Below are positions 28,750 to 38,625 of a stretch of DNA of 64,000 bases, one piece after another. This DNA is from Pseudomonas fluorescens. Lineage in GTDB: Bacteria; Pseudomonadota; Gammaproteobacteria; Pseudomonadales; Pseudomonadaceae. A program made the translations under genes and the position numbers. Location: assembly GCF_900215245.1 (NCBI RefSeq), contig NZ_LT907842.1, forward strand, positions 6,386,001 through 6,450,000, in the 5' to 3' direction. Within the stretch, counting starts at the first letter, position 1. Every line of letters begins with the position of its first letter. Under the pieces are notes generated by a model. That model was not told the DNA's origin. It was given only the letters and a program-made list of their open reading frames with translations, and searched no databases.

Positions 28750-29613
28750 ATGGACATCGAACTGGCACGCACGTTTCTCGAAATCACCCGCTGCGGCAGC
28801 CTGGCTGCGACGGCCGAGAAACTGCACGTCACCCAGACCGCCATCACCGCACGCGTAAAAAACCTCGAGAGCCAGTTGGGCAGCACGCTGTTTGTGCGCA
28901 ACCGCGCCGGTGCGCGGTTGACCGCCGATGGCGAAGCCTTTGTGGTGTACGCCAACCAATTGCTGCAAACCTGGGAAGCCGCCAAGCGTGACCTGCCGCT
29001 GCCGGATGGCTACCGCAACGTGCTGCATATCGGCGGCGAGGTCAGCCTGTGCAACCCGCTGATGCTCGGCTGGGCGCAGGCCCTGCGCGAACATATCCCA
29101 GGGCACGCGCTGCGCACCGAAATACGCGAAGGCGAGTACCTGCTGCGCCAGTTGGAACTGGGTGTGCTGGATGCCGCATTAGTGTTCCAACCGCAGTACT
29201 GGCCGGGGTTGCAGGTGGAACAGGTGCTGGAAGAAAAACTGATCCTGGTGCAACGGGTGAGCAAGCCGGCGCCGTATATCTACATTGACTGGGGCCCGGG
29301 CTTTCGCCAGCAGCATGATGCCGCGCTGCCCGACAAAGCCCGTGCAGCGCTGAGCTTCAACCTCGGGCCGCTGGCGTTGCAGTACATCCTGGAGAATGGC
29401 GGCGCCGGGTATTTCCGCACGCGCGTGGTGCAGAGCTACCTGGACAGCGGCGTGATGCAGCGGGTGCCGAAGGCGCCGGAATTCAGTTTCCCGACCTACC
29501 TGGTGTACTCACGGGCGCGCGACAGTGCCGTGTTGCAGCAGGCGCTGGCGCTGCTGCGCGAGGTGGTCAAAGCCGAAAGTGACTGGTCACAACGCTGGGA
29601 CCCGCTGATTTGA
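28750..29613 (+). CDS. LysR-family transcriptional regulator
   Basis: 287 residues. N-terminal LysR HTH (about 1-60; MDIELARTFLEITRCGSLAATAEKLHVTQTAITARVKNLE) and a C-terminal substrate-binding domain. 'VSLCNPLMLGWAQALREHIPG' and 'REGEYLLRQLELGVLDAALVF' mark the first effector subdomain. It is not divergent from any gene: the small secreted protein lies upstream and the LacI gene downstream, both same strand. Its target is therefore unclear. Confidence 0.9.
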   Translation: MDIELARTFLEITRCGSLAATAEKLHVTQTAITARVKNLESQLGSTLFVRNRAGARLTADGEAFVVYANQLLQTWEAAKRDLPLPDGYRNVLHIGGEVSLCNPLMLGWAQALREHIPGHALRTEIREGEYLLRQLELGVLDAALVFQPQYWPGLQVEQVLEEKLILVQRVSKPAPYIYIDWGPGFRQQHDAALPDKARAALSFNLGPLALQYILENGGAGYFRTRVVQSYLDSGVMQRVPKAPEFSFPTYLVYSRARDSAVLQQALALLREVVKAESDWSQRWDPLI

Positions 29614-29671
29614 ATCACCGTACACCACGGCGCGTGCTAGCCTGCGGGTGTTTCCTTTCGCAGCCTTATCG

Positions 29672-30676
29672 ATGAACAAGAAAAAGTCCGTCACCATCAG
29701 CGACATTGCCAAACGGGTCGGCATGACCACTATCACGGTCTCGCGAGCGCTGAACAAACCTGACCAGGTCAAACCCGCCACGCTGGCGCGCATCCTCGAC
29801 GTCGCGCGGGAGTTGGACTATGTGCCCAACGCCTTCGCCCGTGGGCTCAAACGCAGTGAAAGCCTGATCATTGGCGTGATCACCGCGTCGGTGGACAACC
29901 CGTTCTACAGCGAAATGATCAAGGCGATTTCCCGCGAGGCGAAGCAGCACGGCTACACCATCATGCTGGTGGACACCGACGAGCTGGCGGAGCTGGAAAG
30001 CAAAGCCGTCGACACGTTGCTGGGCTACCGCGTGGCCGGGATCATCCTGTCGCCGGTCTCTGATGAGCCGAGCTACCAGCCCGATTACCTGGAGCGGCTG
30101 GGCAACGGCAAGACCCCGGTGGTGCTGCTCGACCGTACGATCCACGACAGCCCGTTCAGCCGCGTGGTGCTCGACAATTACCACAGCGGCATTCAGGCCG
30201 CGCACTACCTGTTGCGCCAGACGCCCGACCTCAAGCGCCTGCTGGTGCTGACCGGCCCCGAGCATTCACGGATCACCGTGGAGCGCCTCAAGGGCCTGCG
30301 CGAAGTGCTCGCTGAACATCCGCACGTACAGGTCGAAGTGCAGGCTGGCGACTACACGCTGATGCCGTCTTACCTGCATACCCTCGACTACCTCGCCGAA
30401 CACTCGGCGCCGGACGCGATCATGGGTTTTAACCAGTTGATCACCCTCGGTGCCCTGCGCGCGTTGCGCATGCACAACATCCCCCATGACAGCCTGACCA
30501 TCTGCGGCATCGACCGCCTGCCCTTCGCCGATATCTTTGGCGTGCCAATCGCCTGCGTGGCCCACGACGCCTCCCTGGCCGGCAGCAGCGCGGTACGCCT
30601 GCTGCTTGACCGCCTGGAAGACCCGTACAAGCCACGGGACAAGGTGGTCATCGCCGGCCAGTTGGAAAACGGCTAG
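29672..30676 (+). CDS. LacI-family regulator of the adjacent polyol operon
   Basis: 334 residues from the ATG at 29672. HTH plus hinge helix (VTISDIAKRVGMTTITVSRALN ... ARGLKRSESLIIGVI, about 6-65), then a periplasmic-binding-protein-like core. Its 3' end overlaps by four bases that of the convergent SDR, the last gene of the sugar operon. A LacI-type palindrome with central CG lies at the head of that operon (37667-37684). Effector is likely the imported sugar/polyol or its ketose. No good ribosome binding site is seen before the ATG. Confidence 0.9.
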   Translation: MNKKKSVTISDIAKRVGMTTITVSRALNKPDQVKPATLARILDVARELDYVPNAFARGLKRSESLIIGVITASVDNPFYSEMIKAISREAKQHGYTIMLVDTDELAELESKAVDTLLGYRVAGIILSPVSDEPSYQPDYLERLGNGKTPVVLLDRTIHDSPFSRVVLDNYHSGIQAAHYLLRQTPDLKRLLVLTGPEHSRITVERLKGLREVLAEHPHVQVEVQAGDYTLMPSYLHTLDYLAEHSAPDAIMGFNQLITLGALRALRMHNIPHDSLTICGIDRLPFADIFGVPIACVAHDASLAGSSAVRLLLDRLEDPYKPRDKVVIAGQLENG

Positions 30677-31398
30677 CGACTGGTGTAGCCGCCATCGATC
30701 GGCAGGCTCACGCCGCTGATCATGCCGGCGGCATCGCTGAGCAGGAACAGCACCGGTAGCGCCACGTCCAGCGTCTGAGCAAAACGCCCCAAGGGAATGG
30801 CCGCCAACGCCGGATCGCGCTTGGCTGGGTCGGACCAGGCCATGGCGGCCATCGGCGTGAGGGTGACCGTGGGGTTGACGCTGTTGACGCGAATGCCGAA
30901 GCGGCCCCACTCGGCGCATTGCACGCGGGTGATGGCGTCCAGGGCAGCTTTGGAGGCGCAGTAGCTGAGGTGATCGTCGAGGGCGACCAACGAAGCCTGG
31001 CTGGAGACGTTGACGATGCTGCCGGCGAGCTTCGCCTCGATCATTTTTGCCGCGACCCGGCTGGCGACCTGGGCGGCGGCACGGGCGTTTACGTGCATCA
31101 CCTGATCGAAGGCGGCGGCGCTGATCGCGGCGGCGGGTTCAAGCCGGGAAATACCGGCGCAGTTGACCAGGCCGTGCAGTGGCGGCAGGTCATGCAGGGC
31201 GTTGTCGAGGGCGGCGCTGTCGGCGATGTCCACGCACACCGCGTGGCAGCCCAACCTGGCCAAGGCCTCGGCGTCGCGGCCGAGGGCGAAGACTTCGGCG
31301 CCGCTGTTGATGAGCTGAAGGGCAATCTCATGGCCGATGCCGCTGGTGGCACCGGTGACGAGAATGCGCCGGTGGGTGAAGTTGAAGGTGGTGGTCAT
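30673..31398 (-). CDS. SDR oxidoreductase, L-xylulose reductase-like
   Basis: 241 residues from the ATG at 31398 (AAGAG five bases upstream); the GTG at 31404 is less likely. Rossmann motif VTGATSGIGHEIA, NAG motif VNCAGIS, and catalytic Ser-Tyr-Lys in VSSQASLVALDDHLSYCASKAA. The segment PTVTLTPMAAMAWSDPAKR resembles dicarbonyl/L-xylulose reductases and polyol dehydrogenases. Last gene of the polyol operon, separated from the kinase by a REP pair. Probably interconverts a C4-C5 polyol and ketose. Confidence 0.85.
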   Translation of the reverse strand: MTTTFNFTHRRILVTGATSGIGHEIALQLINSGAEVFALGRDAEALARLGCHAVCVDIADSAALDNALHDLPPLHGLVNCAGISRLEPAAAISAAAFDQVMHVNARAAAQVASRVAAKMIEAKLAGSIVNVSSQASLVALDDHLSYCASKAALDAITRVQCAEWGRFGIRVNSVNPTVTLTPMAAMAWSDPAKRDPALAAIPLGRFAQTLDVALPVLFLLSDAAGMISGVSLPIDGGYTSR

Positions 31399-31429
31399 GG
31401 TCACTCTTCCATAGACAATAAAGGTCCAC

Positions 31430-31518
31430 TGTGGGAGCTGGCTTGCCTGCGATTACGGTGGGCCAGTTAGCCCATTTGCCACTGATACACCGCTATCGCA
31501 GGCAAGCCAGCTCCCACA
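31430..31518. repeat. REP inverted pair between SDR and kinase genes
   Basis: 24-base perfect inverted repeat. The left arm 31430-31453 starts TGTGGGAGCTGGCTTGCCTG and the right arm 31495-31518 is its complement, with a 41-base interior. It is a variant REP (AGCTGGCTTGCCTGC core) differing from the pair at 9.2 kb. Located inside the same-strand polyol operon, it may reduce expression of the SDR relative to the upstream genes. Confidence 0.9.
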
Positions 31519-31534
31519 TTCGGACCGTGTTGAA

Positions 31535-33067
31535 TCAATCGGATTGCAAGCTGTGCATGATCGGTTTCAACGCGGGATACAGCTTCAAATACTCGCCAAA
31601 CGCGCGGTCATAGGTCACGACATTCTCGCGCTTGGGCTGCGCGCGCAGTTCCAATTGCACCCAGCCCTTGTCCATCTGCGCATCGCTCACCAACCCCAGC
31701 GTATGCGCAGCCAGCAACGCCGCGCCCATTGCCGCCTCAACTTCTTGCACGATGGTGTAAACCGGGTACCGCGTGATGTCCGTAATAATCTGCATCCACA
31801 AATCCGAATGACTCGCGCCACCGACCACAATCAGCCGCGGGTCCAGTGATTGCGCGCCCTGGGTGCCGGCTTCGATATTGTGCCGCAGGGCAAAACTCAC
31901 CCCCTCGAGCACCGCGCGGTACAGGTGAATGCGGCTGTGATACAGGTTCAGCCCGACAAAACTGCCGCTGGCACGGTCATCCCACACCGGGCTGCGTTCG
32001 CCCATCAAGTACGGCAGGAACAACAAGCCTTCGCTGCCTGCCGGGATCTTCATCGCGCGCTGTTCCAGCAACGCCAAACTGTCCTGGCCAGTAGCCTTGG
32101 CCTGTTGCTCTTCGGCCTGGCAGAACTGCTCGCGAAACCAGCTGACCGATGCCCCGGCGGTGATTGCACCGCCGAAGATGTACAGGTCCCGATGGCCGTT
32201 ATAGACGTGGGGCATGCTCACCAGGCCGTGGCGTGCGTCGACGTGCTGGTTCAGATAGCCCCAGCACATGCTGGTGCCGATCATTGCCACATGGTTGCCC
32301 GGCTGCGTAACGCCTGCGGCCAGGGTCGCCATCGCCGCGTCCACGCCACCGGCGAGAATCGGTGTGCCTGCCTGCAGGCCCAGGCGCGCGGCCCAGGTCT
32401 CCAGCAGCCCACCCACCACCTCGCCGGAATACACCAACCGCTCAGGCATCATTGCCAGCGGTATCTGCAGTGCTGCGAGCATGTCTTCGGACCAGCCGCG
32501 CTGCGCCACGTCATAGACGCCGCCGATATTGCCGGCGCTGCTGTGGTCCACTGCCAGTTCACCGGTAAGGCACCAGTTGATATAGCTGTTGGGCGGCAGC
32601 AGGTAACGCGTGTTGGCCCATACTTGCGGCTGATGCTGCTTGAGCCAGAGCATCTTGGTGAAGCCGTAGTAGCTGTCCACCGAGTTGCCGGTGACCGCGA
32701 ACAAGCGTTCAAGGTCAACATGCTCGCGCACCCAGGCCACCTGCTCGCCGGCACGGCGGTCCATCCAGATCAGGCACGGGTGCAGCGGCGTGATCTGCGC
32801 ATCCACGGCAATCCCCGAGCCGCCGTACAGGCTGCTGATGCACAGCGCCTTGACCTGCTCTGCTGCCACCCCGGCCTTGGCCATGCACTGCGCCACGCAG
32901 GCCTCGACCGCGTCGAGCCAGACCTGCGGCCATTGCTCGGCCCAGCGCACTTTCGGGGTATCGACGCGATACCCCTGGCTGTGCTGGGCGATGATCGTGC
33001 CTTGAGCATCCACCAGCAGCGCCTTGGTGCTCTGGGTTCCAATGTCGACACCCATGACATAGTTCAT
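31535..33067 (-). CDS. FGGY-family carbohydrate kinase (xylulokinase-like)
   Basis: 510 residues. N-terminal FGGY domain begins with the phosphate-binding GVDIGTQSTKALLVD (about 6-20). C-terminal domain has GGVDAAMATLAAGV, GTSMCWG and VVGGASHSDLWMQIITDI. It would phosphorylate the ketose made by the neighbouring dehydrogenases with ATP. Family members include xylulokinase and erythritol kinase; the substrate cannot be fixed from sequence. Its ATG lies one base after the stop of the dehydrogenase, so the two are coupled. Confidence 0.88.
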   Translation of the reverse strand: MNYVMGVDIGTQSTKALLVDAQGTIIAQHSQGYRVDTPKVRWAEQWPQVWLDAVEACVAQCMAKAGVAAEQVKALCISSLYGGSGIAVDAQITPLHPCLIWMDRRAGEQVAWVREHVDLERLFAVTGNSVDSYYGFTKMLWLKQHQPQVWANTRYLLPPNSYINWCLTGELAVDHSSAGNIGGVYDVAQRGWSEDMLAALQIPLAMMPERLVYSGEVVGGLLETWAARLGLQAGTPILAGGVDAAMATLAAGVTQPGNHVAMIGTSMCWGYLNQHVDARHGLVSMPHVYNGHRDLYIFGGAITAGASVSWFREQFCQAEEQQAKATGQDSLALLEQRAMKIPAGSEGLLFLPYLMGERSPVWDDRASGSFVGLNLYHSRIHLYRAVLEGVSFALRHNIEAGTQGAQSLDPRLIVVGGASHSDLWMQIITDITRYPVYTIVQEVEAAMGAALLAAHTLGLVSDAQMDKGWVQLELRAQPKRENVVTYDRAFGEYLKLYPALKPIMHSLQSD

Positions 33068-33068
33068 C

Positions 33069-34148
33069 TCAAAGCACCGGTTTCAACAGCACCTTGATCG
33101 ACTTCGTCGAGTTGGCCAACTCGAACGCTTCGGCAAAGTGATCCAGCGGGAAGTCGTGAGTGACGATGCCTTTGGAGGTGACCAGGCCGCGCTCGAACAG
33201 GTCGATGGCAATCGGGTAGCAATACGGGCCCAGGTGCGCGCCGCGTACGTCGAGCTCTTTGCGGTCGCCGATGATCGACCAGTCGACACTGGTTTCGGCA
33301 CCGAATACGCTGAACTCGACAAAACGCCCGAGTTTGCGGATCAGGTCCAGGCCCTGGGTCACGCCGGCCGGTACGCCGGTGGTTTCGATGTACACGTCGC
33401 AGCCGTAGCTGTCGGTGAGGCCGTTGATGATCTCACGGGCGTTGTCGCGGGATGGGTTGATCACCACGTCGGCGCCGAATTGCTTGGCCAGTTCGAGGCG
33501 CTCATCGACCATGTCGATCACCACCAGTTTTTTCGGGGTCTTCAACGCGGCCACCTGGACCATGCACAGCCCGAGGGTGCCCGCACCGGCGATCACCACC
33601 ACGTCATCCAGCTGGATTTCGCCACGGTTGACGGTATGAATCGAGCAGGCCATCGGCTCCACCAGCGCCGAATCTTCCAGCGATACCGACTCCGGAATCT
33701 TGTGCACGATGGCGGTCTTGGGAATGCGCATGTACTGGGCCATGCCGCCTTCGGCCACTTCACGCTGGAAGCCAAAGATGTTGTGCACCTCGCACATCCA
33801 GTATTTACCCGACTTGCAGAAGCGGCACTTGCTGCACGGCACGATCTGTTCGGCGATGACCTTGTCGCCAACCGCCACTTCAAAGTGCTCTTCAGCGCCC
33901 TCGCCGACTTCCACCACGTAGCCAAAAAATTCGTGGCCCGGCACCACGGGCGCCTTGACCCACGGGTTGTCGCCGCCCCAGAACATCGCCGCCCCCGAGT
34001 GGCATTTGCAGTCGCTGGCGCAGATGCCGCAGGCGGCGATGCGGATCACCAGTTCATTGGGGCGTGCCTGGGGTTTGCCGATGCGTTGCAGGCGGTAGTC
34101 CTTGGGGCCGTGGCAGACGACGGCTTGCATTTCGGTGTGCTTGTCCAT
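33069..34148 (-). CDS. Zn-dependent polyol dehydrogenase (erythritol/L-threitol dehydrogenase-like)
   Basis: 359 residues, medium-chain dehydrogenase. Catalytic zinc region CGICASDCKCHSGAAMFWGG and GHEFFGYVVEVGEG, structural-zinc cysteines CSKCRFCKSGKYWMC, Rossmann motif GAGTLGLCMVQ. The GICASDxKCxxGAxxFWG pattern is one I associate with proteins annotated erythritol/L-threitol dehydrogenase, but sorbitol/xylitol dehydrogenases are close relatives. It oxidises an imported polyol to a ketose for the downstream kinase. An alternative start MQAVVCHG lies six codons in. Confidence 0.85.
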   Translation of the reverse strand: MDKHTEMQAVVCHGPKDYRLQRIGKPQARPNELVIRIAACGICASDCKCHSGAAMFWGGDNPWVKAPVVPGHEFFGYVVEVGEGAEEHFEVAVGDKVIAEQIVPCSKCRFCKSGKYWMCEVHNIFGFQREVAEGGMAQYMRIPKTAIVHKIPESVSLEDSALVEPMACSIHTVNRGEIQLDDVVVIAGAGTLGLCMVQVAALKTPKKLVVIDMVDERLELAKQFGADVVINPSRDNAREIINGLTDSYGCDVYIETTGVPAGVTQGLDLIRKLGRFVEFSVFGAETSVDWSIIGDRKELDVRGAHLGPYCYPIAIDLFERGLVTSKGIVTHDFPLDHFAEAFELANSTKSIKVLLKPVL

Positions 34149-34175
34149 GGTGTTCGATCCTGTCTTGAGAGGAGT

Positions 34176-35168
34176 TTATTTATGGCGCTGACGGCTGATA
34201 AAGATCGCCAGCAAGATGATTGCGCCCTTGATCACACTCTGGACGTAGGGCGAGACGCCGAGCATGTTCAGGCCGTTGTTCAATACGCCGAGCAACATCG
34301 CGCCGAGCAACGTGCCGACGATCACGCCGCGCCCGCCGGCAATCGAGGCGCCGCCGAGCACCACGGCCGCAATCGCATCCAGCTCGAATGACACGCCGGC
34401 ATTCGGCTGGCCGCTCATCAGGCGTGAAGTCAGCACCAGCCCGGCAATCGCCGCCGTCAGGCCGCTGATGCCGTACACCAGCAACTTGAATCGCGCCGCG
34501 CGCACCCCGGACAAACGCACCGCTTCTTCATTGCCGCCGATGGCGTAGATGTAGCGGCCGATGCGCGTGTGTTGCAGCAACACGTAGGCGGCAAAGTAGG
34601 TGATCAGCATGATCAGGATCGGCACTTCGATGCCGAACAGGCTCTGGCGGCCGAAAAAGCCGAACCACTCCGGCAGCCCGGAGATCGGGTAACCGTCGGT
34701 GTACATCAGGCCCAGGCCACGGGCGATGCCCATGGTCGCCAGGGTGACGATGATCGGCGGCATATGCAGGTAGGCGACGAACAGCCCGTTGCCGATGCCA
34801 AAGGCCACGCCGATCAACATCCCGGCGCCAATCGCCAGGCCCGGCGGCAGCCCCGCGACCATCAGGCCGGCGGTCAGGGTGCCGGACAGCGCCATCACCG
34901 GCCCCACCGACAGGTCGATGCCGCCGGTGAGAATCACGCAGGTCATGCCCACCGCAATAATCGCGTTGATCGACACTTGGCGGGCGATGTTCGACAGATT
35001 GCTGGCGGTGAGGAAGGTGTCGCTGGCAAGAATCATCACCAGGGTCACCACCACCAGCCCGACAAAGGGATAAAACGCCGGCGAACGCAGCAGCCGCGCC
35101 AGGTTCAGGCGCAGTCGGCCGGTGTCGCCGGTGTTAATGGACGTATTCACTTGAGCCCCCTGTTGCAT
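34176..35168 (-). CDS. Sugar ABC importer permease, RbsC family
   Basis: 330 residues with about eight to ten membrane segments. BPD_transp_2 features: [23 protein letters not shown] (about 75-97) and [22 protein letters not shown] near 260-285. Its annotated start overlaps the ATPase gene by 35 bases; an in-frame GTG six codons in (35150), preceded by CAGGGGG, is an alternative. It imports the sugar/polyol with the RbsA- and RbsB-type partners. Confidence 0.92.
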   Translation of the reverse strand: MQQGAQVNTSINTGDTGRLRLNLARLLRSPAFYPFVGLVVVTLVMILASDTFLTASNLSNIARQVSINAIIAVGMTCVILTGGIDLSVGPVMALSGTLTAGLMVAGLPPGLAIGAGMLIGVAFGIGNGLFVAYLHMPPIIVTLATMGIARGLGLMYTDGYPISGLPEWFGFFGRQSLFGIEVPILIMLITYFAAYVLLQHTRIGRYIYAIGGNEEAVRLSGVRAARFKLLVYGISGLTAAIAGLVLTSRLMSGQPNAGVSFELDAIAAVVLGGASIAGGRGVIVGTLLGAMLLGVLNNGLNMLGVSPYVQSVIKGAIILLAIFISRQRHK

Positions 35169-36642
35169 GGCGCATGACCTCTTGAGGATTGACGGCGGAC
35201 GCTTCGAGTACCTTGACGATGGCGCCCTTGTGGAACACGGCGACGCGGTCGCACATGCCGATGACTTCCGGCAATTCGGAGGAAATCATGATGATTGCGT
35301 AGCCCTGTTCGGTAAGGCTGCGCATGAGTGCGTAGATCTGTGCCTTGGCGCCAACATCGATGCCACGGGTGGGCTCGTCGAACACCAGCACGTCGCAGTG
35401 GTGGTTGATCCAGCGCGCAATCACCACCTTTTGCTGGTTGCCGCCGCTGAGGTTGAACACCCGGCTCTCACCGCTGGGGGCTTTGATCGACAGCTGCTTC
35501 ATCAGGCTGTCGACGCTGGCGCATTCGCGGCCCTTATCGATCAAGCCGCCAGTGTTCTGGTATTTGCGCAGGTTGTTCAGGGTGATGTTTTCGCGAATGC
35601 TGAAGTCGGTGATCAGCCCTTCACTCTTGCGGCTTTCCGGGAGCAGGCCGATGCCATGGGCCAGGGCCTGGCCCGGGTCGTCGAGGGTGATTTTTTCGCC
35701 GCGCAGCCATACGTCTTTGCTCACCGACGGCAGCGCGCCCATCATGCCCAGCGCCAGTTCGGTGCGGCCTGAGCCCACCAGCCCGGCGAAGCCGAGGATC
35801 TCGCCTTTGTGCAGCTGGAAGCTGTTGTGGGGGCCGTTGCGCACCAGCTGGATGTCCTTGACCTCCAGCAACAGCGGGCCGCGCTCGGCAGTCGGCTTGG
35901 CTGGAAAGCTGCATTCCAGGCGGCGGCCGACCATCATCTCGACCAGGCGGTCGATATCGCTGTCGGCCACATCGGTCACGCCCACATTGCCGCCGTCACG
36001 CAGCACGCTGATGCGGTCGCAGACCTGGAAAATCTCCTCCAGGTGGTGCGAGATAAAAATCACCGCCACGCCCTGGCGCTTGAGTTCGCGCATGATCTCG
36101 AACAGCAGCTCGGCTTCACTGGGCGTGAGGGTTGCCGTCGGCTCATCAAGCACCAGCAAGCGCGCATCCAGGGCCAGCGCCTTGGCGATTTCGACAAACT
36201 GCTGCTCGGCCACACTCAGGTGCTTGACCGCACATTGCAGGTCGATCGTCACGCCCAGGCGCTTGAACAACGCCTCCGATGCTTCGACCATCTCGCGCTT
36301 GCGCAACAGGCCAAAGCGGTTGCTCAGCTCGTGGCCGAGGAAGATGTTTTCCACCGCCGTGAGGTAGGGAATCAGGCTGAATTCCTGGAACACGATGCCG
36401 ATACCGGCGGCAATCGCATCACGGTAGGTCGCGAACTGCTGCACCTGGCCGTTGATCAGGATTTGCCCCTCGTCCTGATGCTCGACGCCGCCGAGGATCT
36501 TCATCAGGGTCGATTTGCCCGCGCCATTTTCGCCGAGCAGGGCATGGATTTCGCCGCGCTCCACTTGCAGGTTGATGGCTTTGAGGGCCTGCACACCCGG
36601 GTAACGCTTACAGATATTTTCCAGCTTCAGAAGACTGCTCAT
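35134..36642 (-). CDS. Sugar ABC importer ATPase, RbsA family
   Basis: 502 residues, two fused ATPase domains. The first has Walker [10 protein letters not shown], signature-like [15 protein letters not shown] and Walker [13 protein letters not shown]. The second has the usual degenerate P-loop [10 protein letters not shown], signature [14 protein letters not shown] and [13 protein letters not shown]. Lysine is absent from the second P-loop, as is normal in RbsA/AraG/XylG proteins. Same operon as the polyol enzymes. Confidence 0.94.
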   Translation of the reverse strand: MSSLLKLENICKRYPGVQALKAINLQVERGEIHALLGENGAGKSTLMKILGGVEHQDEGQILINGQVQQFATYRDAIAAGIGIVFQEFSLIPYLTAVENIFLGHELSNRFGLLRKREMVEASEALFKRLGVTIDLQCAVKHLSVAEQQFVEIAKALALDARLLVLDEPTATLTPSEAELLFEIMRELKRQGVAVIFISHHLEEIFQVCDRISVLRDGGNVGVTDVADSDIDRLVEMMVGRRLECSFPAKPTAERGPLLLEVKDIQLVRNGPHNSFQLHKGEILGFAGLVGSGRTELALGMMGALPSVSKDVWLRGEKITLDDPGQALAHGIGLLPESRKSEGLITDFSIRENITLNNLRKYQNTGGLIDKGRECASVDSLMKQLSIKAPSGESRVFNLSGGNQQKVVIARWINHHCDVLVFDEPTRGIDVGAKAQIYALMRSLTEQGYAIIMISSELPEVIGMCDRVAVFHKGAIVKVLEASAVNPQEVMRHATGGSSEYVH

Positions 36643-36706
36643 ACCGCCGACCTCGTATTCAGTAGGTGACCTTAAGCCCCACGGGTTGGCGTGGGGCCTG
36701 GGCGAA

Positions 36707-37630
36707 TTACCAGCTGAAGTCCTTGGCCTTGGCCTGGTCGATCAAGGTGATGTCCACCGGCAGAGTGGCGGGCACTTGCGAGCCCCACTTCTTGGCCAGG
36801 GCGATGCCCAGGGCGAGGCGGATCTGGTCGCGGGGGTATTGCGCCGAGGTGGCGATGAATTTGCTGCCGGGTTTCTGGATCGCCTTGATTGCTTCGGGTG
36901 CGCCGTCGACGCTGACCAGCTTCACGTCCAGCCCACTGGCTTCGATGGCCGAGAGTGCACCGAGGGAGCCGTTGTCATTCACACTGAAAATACCCTTGAG
37001 CGTGGGCTGGGCCTGCAGCATGTTTTCGGTGACGGTCAGCGCCTGGTCACGTTCCTGCTTGCCGTTCTGGACGCTGACGATCTTGATGTCGGGGTGCTTG
37101 GCCACGGCCTCTTTGCAACCGCGTACACGTTCGAGGATCGGCACCACGGCGATGCCGTCGAGGATCGCGATATTGCCTTTGTCGCCAATGTTTTTAGCCA
37201 GGTACTCACACGCCTGGAAGCCGGCGTCGAAGTTCTTCGAGCCGACAAAAGAGTCCAGCGGGCCGTCGGCCTGGGCATCCACTGCCACCACCACGACACC
37301 GGCAGCGTGGGCGGATTTGACCGCAGACTGCACGCCGACCGAATCGGTCGGGTTGATCAGCAGGATATCGATGCCTTTTTGCAGCATGTCTTCGACGTCG
37401 CTGACCTGCTTGGACACGTCGTGGCGGGCGTCGGTGATGATCAGTTTCGCGCCGATGGTTGCGCCCGCCTCTTCAAGGGCGTTTTTCATGGTGACGAAAT
37501 AGGGGTTGTTGATCTCCTGGAAGGAGGCGCCGATGCGAATGGGCTTGGCGGCGTCGGCAAAAGCGGGGACCGCGTTGCCGAGGGTGATGCTGACAGCCAG
37601 TAAACACAGGGTTTTCGGGAGCATTTTCAT
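36707..37630 (-). CDS. Periplasmic sugar-binding protein, RbsB family
   Basis: 307 residues from the ATG at 37630, chosen because a good signal peptide follows ([20 protein letters not shown], cleavage near AFA-DAA). The frame extending back to 37735 has no signal and crosses the operator. Two-lobed type I binding protein: [57 protein letters not shown] and [20 protein letters not shown]. First gene of the six-gene polyol operon. Confidence 0.93.
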   Translation of the reverse strand: MKMLPKTLCLLAVSITLGNAVPAFADAAKPIRIGASFQEINNPYFVTMKNALEEAGATIGAKLIITDARHDVSKQVSDVEDMLQKGIDILLINPTDSVGVQSAVKSAHAAGVVVVAVDAQADGPLDSFVGSKNFDAGFQACEYLAKNIGDKGNIAILDGIAVVPILERVRGCKEAVAKHPDIKIVSVQNGKQERDQALTVTENMLQAQPTLKGIFSVNDNGSLGALSAIEASGLDVKLVSVDGAPEAIKAIQKPGSKFIATSAQYPRDQIRLALGIALAKKWGSQVPATLPVDITLIDQAKAKDFSW

Positions 37631-37666
37631 GGCGTGGATCTCTGTTTTGTTTTTATTTTTAGAGCA

Positions 37667-37684
37667 AATGTTATCGTTAACATT
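37667..37684. promoter_or_regulatory. LacI-family operator at the head of the polyol operon
   Basis: AATGTTATCGTTAACATT: an 18-base palindrome with a single mismatched pair and the central CG characteristic of LacI/GalR-family operators. It lies 37-54 bases upstream of the sugar-binding protein ATG, where bound repressor would block transcription. The LacI gene at 29.7-30.7 kb, beside the other end of the operon, is the obvious candidate. Confidence 0.8.
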
Positions 37685-37772
37685 TTGCGAGAAGCTAGCA
37701 AGTAAATGGGTGCTGTGCAAGAGGCCATTGGTCACTCGGAGTTCAATGGCACTGCAAAGTGAACCCGGTCAA

Positions 37773-37860
37773 ATGGGGCAACTGGCTGGCCGGCGAGGCA
37801 GACACCTCGGTGCATCAGGCATTCCAAGTGGAGGCCATCACCGGTAAGCCAGCGCCCACA
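37773..37860. repeat. Degenerate REP doublet
   Basis: A left half around 37773-37800 (ATGGGGCAACTGGCTGGCCG) and a right half 37837-37860 (ATCACCGGTAAGCCAGCGCC then CACA) resemble the REP pair at 31.4-31.5 kb with several substitutions. Confidence 0.45.
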
Positions 37861-37947
37861 GAGGCGGTGTGCACTGCGCAAAAACTCGCACAATCGCGCG
37901 CGCCAACTAAGCTCAGCCTCCAACAAAAACATCCTGAGCTTCCCGCC

Positions 37948-38625
37948 ATGGCACACCCCACCGAAACGTTTCGCAGCCGCTACCGCAGCGAAGTGAACCG
38001 CCATTACAACCCATGGCTGCATGCAGGTTTTGTGCTCGGCTACGGCATCGTCTGCATCACCCTGGCCTGGTCCTCTACCGAGCACATCACTCCCCTCCAG
38101 TGGCTGGCAGTGCCGCTGACCCTGGTGTTTTTCAACCTGTGCATTTACCTCGTCCACCGCCACCTCGGCCACCGCAAACATACCTTCGCCCGGCTGTTCT
38201 ACGCACGCCACACCGGTGATCATCACAGCTTCTTCACCCCCGGCCACATGACCTACGACAGCCCCAAGGACTGGCGCGTAATTCTGTTTCCCGCCTGGTT
38301 GATCGTGCTGCACAGCCTGATCATCAGCCTCCCCGCGTGGTGGCTGCTCAAGCAGTTGAGCCCGAATGTGGCCGGGCTGTTTGCCGGCTGCATGATCCTC
38401 GGCTACCTGCTCTATGAAGTGTTCCATGCCTGCGAACACCTGCCCGCTCACCACCCGGTGGCACGCCTGCCGTGGATTCGCCAGATGCATCAACTGCACG
38501 CGTTGCATCACCGTCGCGAGCTTATGCAAGGGCGCAACTTCAATATCGTTCTACCGCTGATGGACTACCTGTTCGGCACCTTGCACTGGGAACCGAGCGC
38601 CCACGACAATCAGGAAAAGCCATGA
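37948..38625 (+). CDS. Fatty acid hydroxylase/sterol desaturase-like membrane protein
   Basis: 225 residues from the ATG at 37948, the likely start because the preceding frame lacks a ribosome site. Four hydrophobic segments are interleaved with histidine clusters: HRHLGH, HTGDHHSFF, EHLPAHH and HALHHRRE. The spacing fits the diiron-binding histidine boxes of the fatty acid hydroxylase superfamily. It would insert oxygen or a double bond into a lipid; the substrate is unknown. The next gene starts within its last codons (ATGA at 38622), so the two form an operon. Confidence 0.8.
   Translation: MAHPTETFRSRYRSEVNRHYNPWLHAGFVLGYGIVCITLAWSSTEHITPLQWLAVPLTLVFFNLCIYLVHRHLGHRKHTFARLFYARHTGDHHSFFTPGHMTYDSPKDWRVILFPAWLIVLHSLIISLPAWWLLKQLSPNVAGLFAGCMILGYLLYEVFHACEHLPAHHPVARLPWIRQMHQLHALHHRRELMQGRNFNIVLPLMDYLFGTLHWEPSAHDNQEKP

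Larger units (their letters stand above)
37631..37947. other. 317-base gene-free region: operator, promoter and degenerate REP
   Basis: It separates the divergent sugar-binding protein gene and the fatty-acid-hydroxylase-like gene. It contains the LacI-type operator (37667-37684) and AT-rich flanks that probably hold the leftward promoter. A decayed REP doublet lies at 37773-37860 (the right half ATCACCGGTAAGCCAGCGCC at 37837-37856 aligns with the REP at 31495-31518). An open frame through the right part has no start signal or recognisable protein. Confidence 0.6.
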
